64,000 bases of DNA. Source: CATQHP01 sp965214915 (GTDB lineage Bacteria; Acidobacteriota; Terriglobia; Bryobacterales; UBA6623). Shown piece by piece: positions 63,194-64,000 of the stretch; position 1 is the stretch's first letter; every line of letters begins with the position of its first letter. Both the position numbers and the translations under genes were made by a program. Location of the stretch: assembly GCA_965214915.1 (NCBI GenBank), contig CBDCCP010000002.1, forward strand, positions 1,054,001 to 1,118,000, read 5' to 3'. Under the pieces are notes generated by a model, which did not search any database, was not told where the DNA came from, and was given only the letters and a program-made list of their open reading frames with translations.

Positions 63194-63367
63194 AGTCCGT
63201 AATGTTAGGCGGCGCGCTTTACCGATCGGATGAAGGACAGTTCGACAAAAACCCCTGTCGATCTTCGGTCTAATATACCATCGGCGCAATATGGCATTGG
63301 CGCAGCCCGGCCATCCTCACGGACCGTTCCGTGACGCCGATAGAATGGGAAGTTCCCCGCCGCACTC

Positions 63368-64000
63368 ATGAAACCCCTCATTTTCTCCGGCATGCAGCCT
63401 TCGGGCGGCCTTCATATCGGCAACTACTTGGGCGCGCTGCGCAACTGGACGCAAATCCAGTACGATTACGAGCCGATTTTCTGTATTGTCGACCAGCACG
63501 CCATCACGGTCTATCAAGACCCGCAAGAGTTGAGGGAGCGCTGCGAGCAACTTGCCGCGCTCTATGTCGCCGCCGGGATCGACCCCGACCATGCCGCCGT
63601 ATTCGTGCAATCGCAGGTTCCCGGCCATGTGGAGCTGGCCTGGATTTTCACCTGCGTGACCCCGTACGGCTGGCTCGGGCGCATGACGCAGTTCAAGACG
63701 AAAATACAGCAGTCCGAGGGATCGCAAGAGTCGATCGGCACGGGGCTGTTCGTTTACCCGGTGCTGATGGCCGCCGACATCCTGCTGTACCAGGCTAAAA
63801 TCGTCCCCGTAGGCGATGACCAGTCGCAGCATATGGAGCTTACCCGCAATATCGCCCACCGCTTCAACTCGCTCTACGGAAAAACCTTTGTGGTTCCCGA
63901 AACCCGGCTGCCGGCGGTCGGCGCCCGCATCATGGGCCTGGACGACCCGACGCAGAAGATGAGCAAGTCCGCAGCCGGCCCCAACCACGCCCTGGGCCTG
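63368..64000 (+). CDS. trpS: Tryptophanyl-tRNA synthetase (3' end off window)
   Basis: The first 211 codons of a class I synthetase. The HIGH-type motif is GGLHIGNYLGAL near residue 14. GDDQSQHMELTRNIAHRFN marks the tryptophan site, and the KMSKS loop is present exactly as KMSKS near residue 198. It charges tRNA-Trp. The window ends about 130 residues short of a typical complete protein. Confidence 0.96.
   Translation, partial: MKPLIFSGMQPSGGLHIGNYLGALRNWTQIQYDYEPIFCIVDQHAITVYQDPQELRERCEQLAALYVAAGIDPDHAAVFVQSQVPGHVELAWIFTCVTPYGWLGRMTQFKTKIQQSEGSQESIGTGLFVYPVLMAADILLYQAKIVPVGDDQSQHMELTRNIAHRFNSLYGKTFVVPETRLPAVGARIMGLDDPTQKMSKSAAGPNHALGL

Overview
The window is GC-rich, densely coded chromosomal DNA. 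The gene families point to an Acidobacteriota genome, probably near Bryobacterales/Solibacterales. That placement is my inference from the gene mix: very large TonB-dependent receptors with carboxypeptidase-regulatory N-termini paired with DUF1501 and DUF1800 proteins, a cytochrome-linked DUF1549/DUF1553 protein, DUF6644 and DUF6677 membrane proteins, a sialate O-acetylesterase and a creatininase-like exported protein. No rRNA, tRNA or CRISPR array was seen. The only RNA gene is tmRNA (ssrA), which is present as one intact and one decayed copy.

Layout. 1-6.7 kb: a truncated SMP-30-type lipoprotein, an in-frame anti-sigma kinase/STAS antagonist frame, an IS5-type remnant, a VOC protein, two overlapping glycosyltransferases, two small membrane proteins and a HAD-IB phosphatase. 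6.7-9.9 kb: a decay zone with a helicase fragment, a frameshifted hypothetical gene, and a toxin-antitoxin pair whose toxin is broken by a 7-bp tandem duplication. That pair lies between a DUF6644 gene and a copied 3' end of the same gene. 10-15.4 kb: a monohaem cytochrome, an exported protein, MerC, adenosine deaminase, sialate esterase and an SDR enzyme. 15.5-21.1 kb: the translation/transcription operon rimP-nusA-infB-DUF503, preceded by a textbook terminator/attenuator and lacking rbfA/truB at its end.

21.4-36 kb: an AT-rich coiled-coil gene, IS copy 1 (1235 bp), a DUF262/DUF1524 defence-type gene, an alpha/beta hydrolase, two TonB receptors around a creatininase-like gene, a PAS-LuxR regulator with a cysteine cluster, a decayed cytochrome c/ethylbenzene-dehydrogenase-like haem subunit, and an identical IS copy 2. 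36-38.6 kb: a compact respiratory module made of an octahaem hydroxylamine-oxidoreductase-like lipoprotein, a tetrahaem NapC/NirT quinol dehydrogenase and two small membrane proteins. It ends beside ssrA. 38.7-42.4 kb: a segmental duplication of ssrA plus the 3' part of a DUF1501 gene. Its two copies flank an IS481 remnant, a RelB/YafQ-type toxin-antitoxin pair with a clear operator, and a truncated leucine-rich-repeat gene.

41.5-64 kb: a TonB receptor-DUF1800-DUF1501 operon (DUF1800 split by a frameshift in a T run), a dicarboxylate-type symporter, an ECF sigma/anti-sigma/cupin operon, B12-dependent methionine synthase, a DUF1549/DUF1553 cytochrome protein, PepSY-type membrane proteins, a fumarylacetoacetate-hydrolase-family enzyme, a DUF1015 protein, a LysR regulator and the 5' part of trpS.

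Three themes stand out. First, the octahaem/tetrahaem module with its Cys-rich PAS regulator and an IS-interrupted molybdoenzyme-type haem subunit upstream. Second, duplication of tmRNA. Third, a scattered family of heptanucleotide tandem repeats (GTGGATA/GTGGAGA type) and other short tandem duplications that interrupt or extend several genes.
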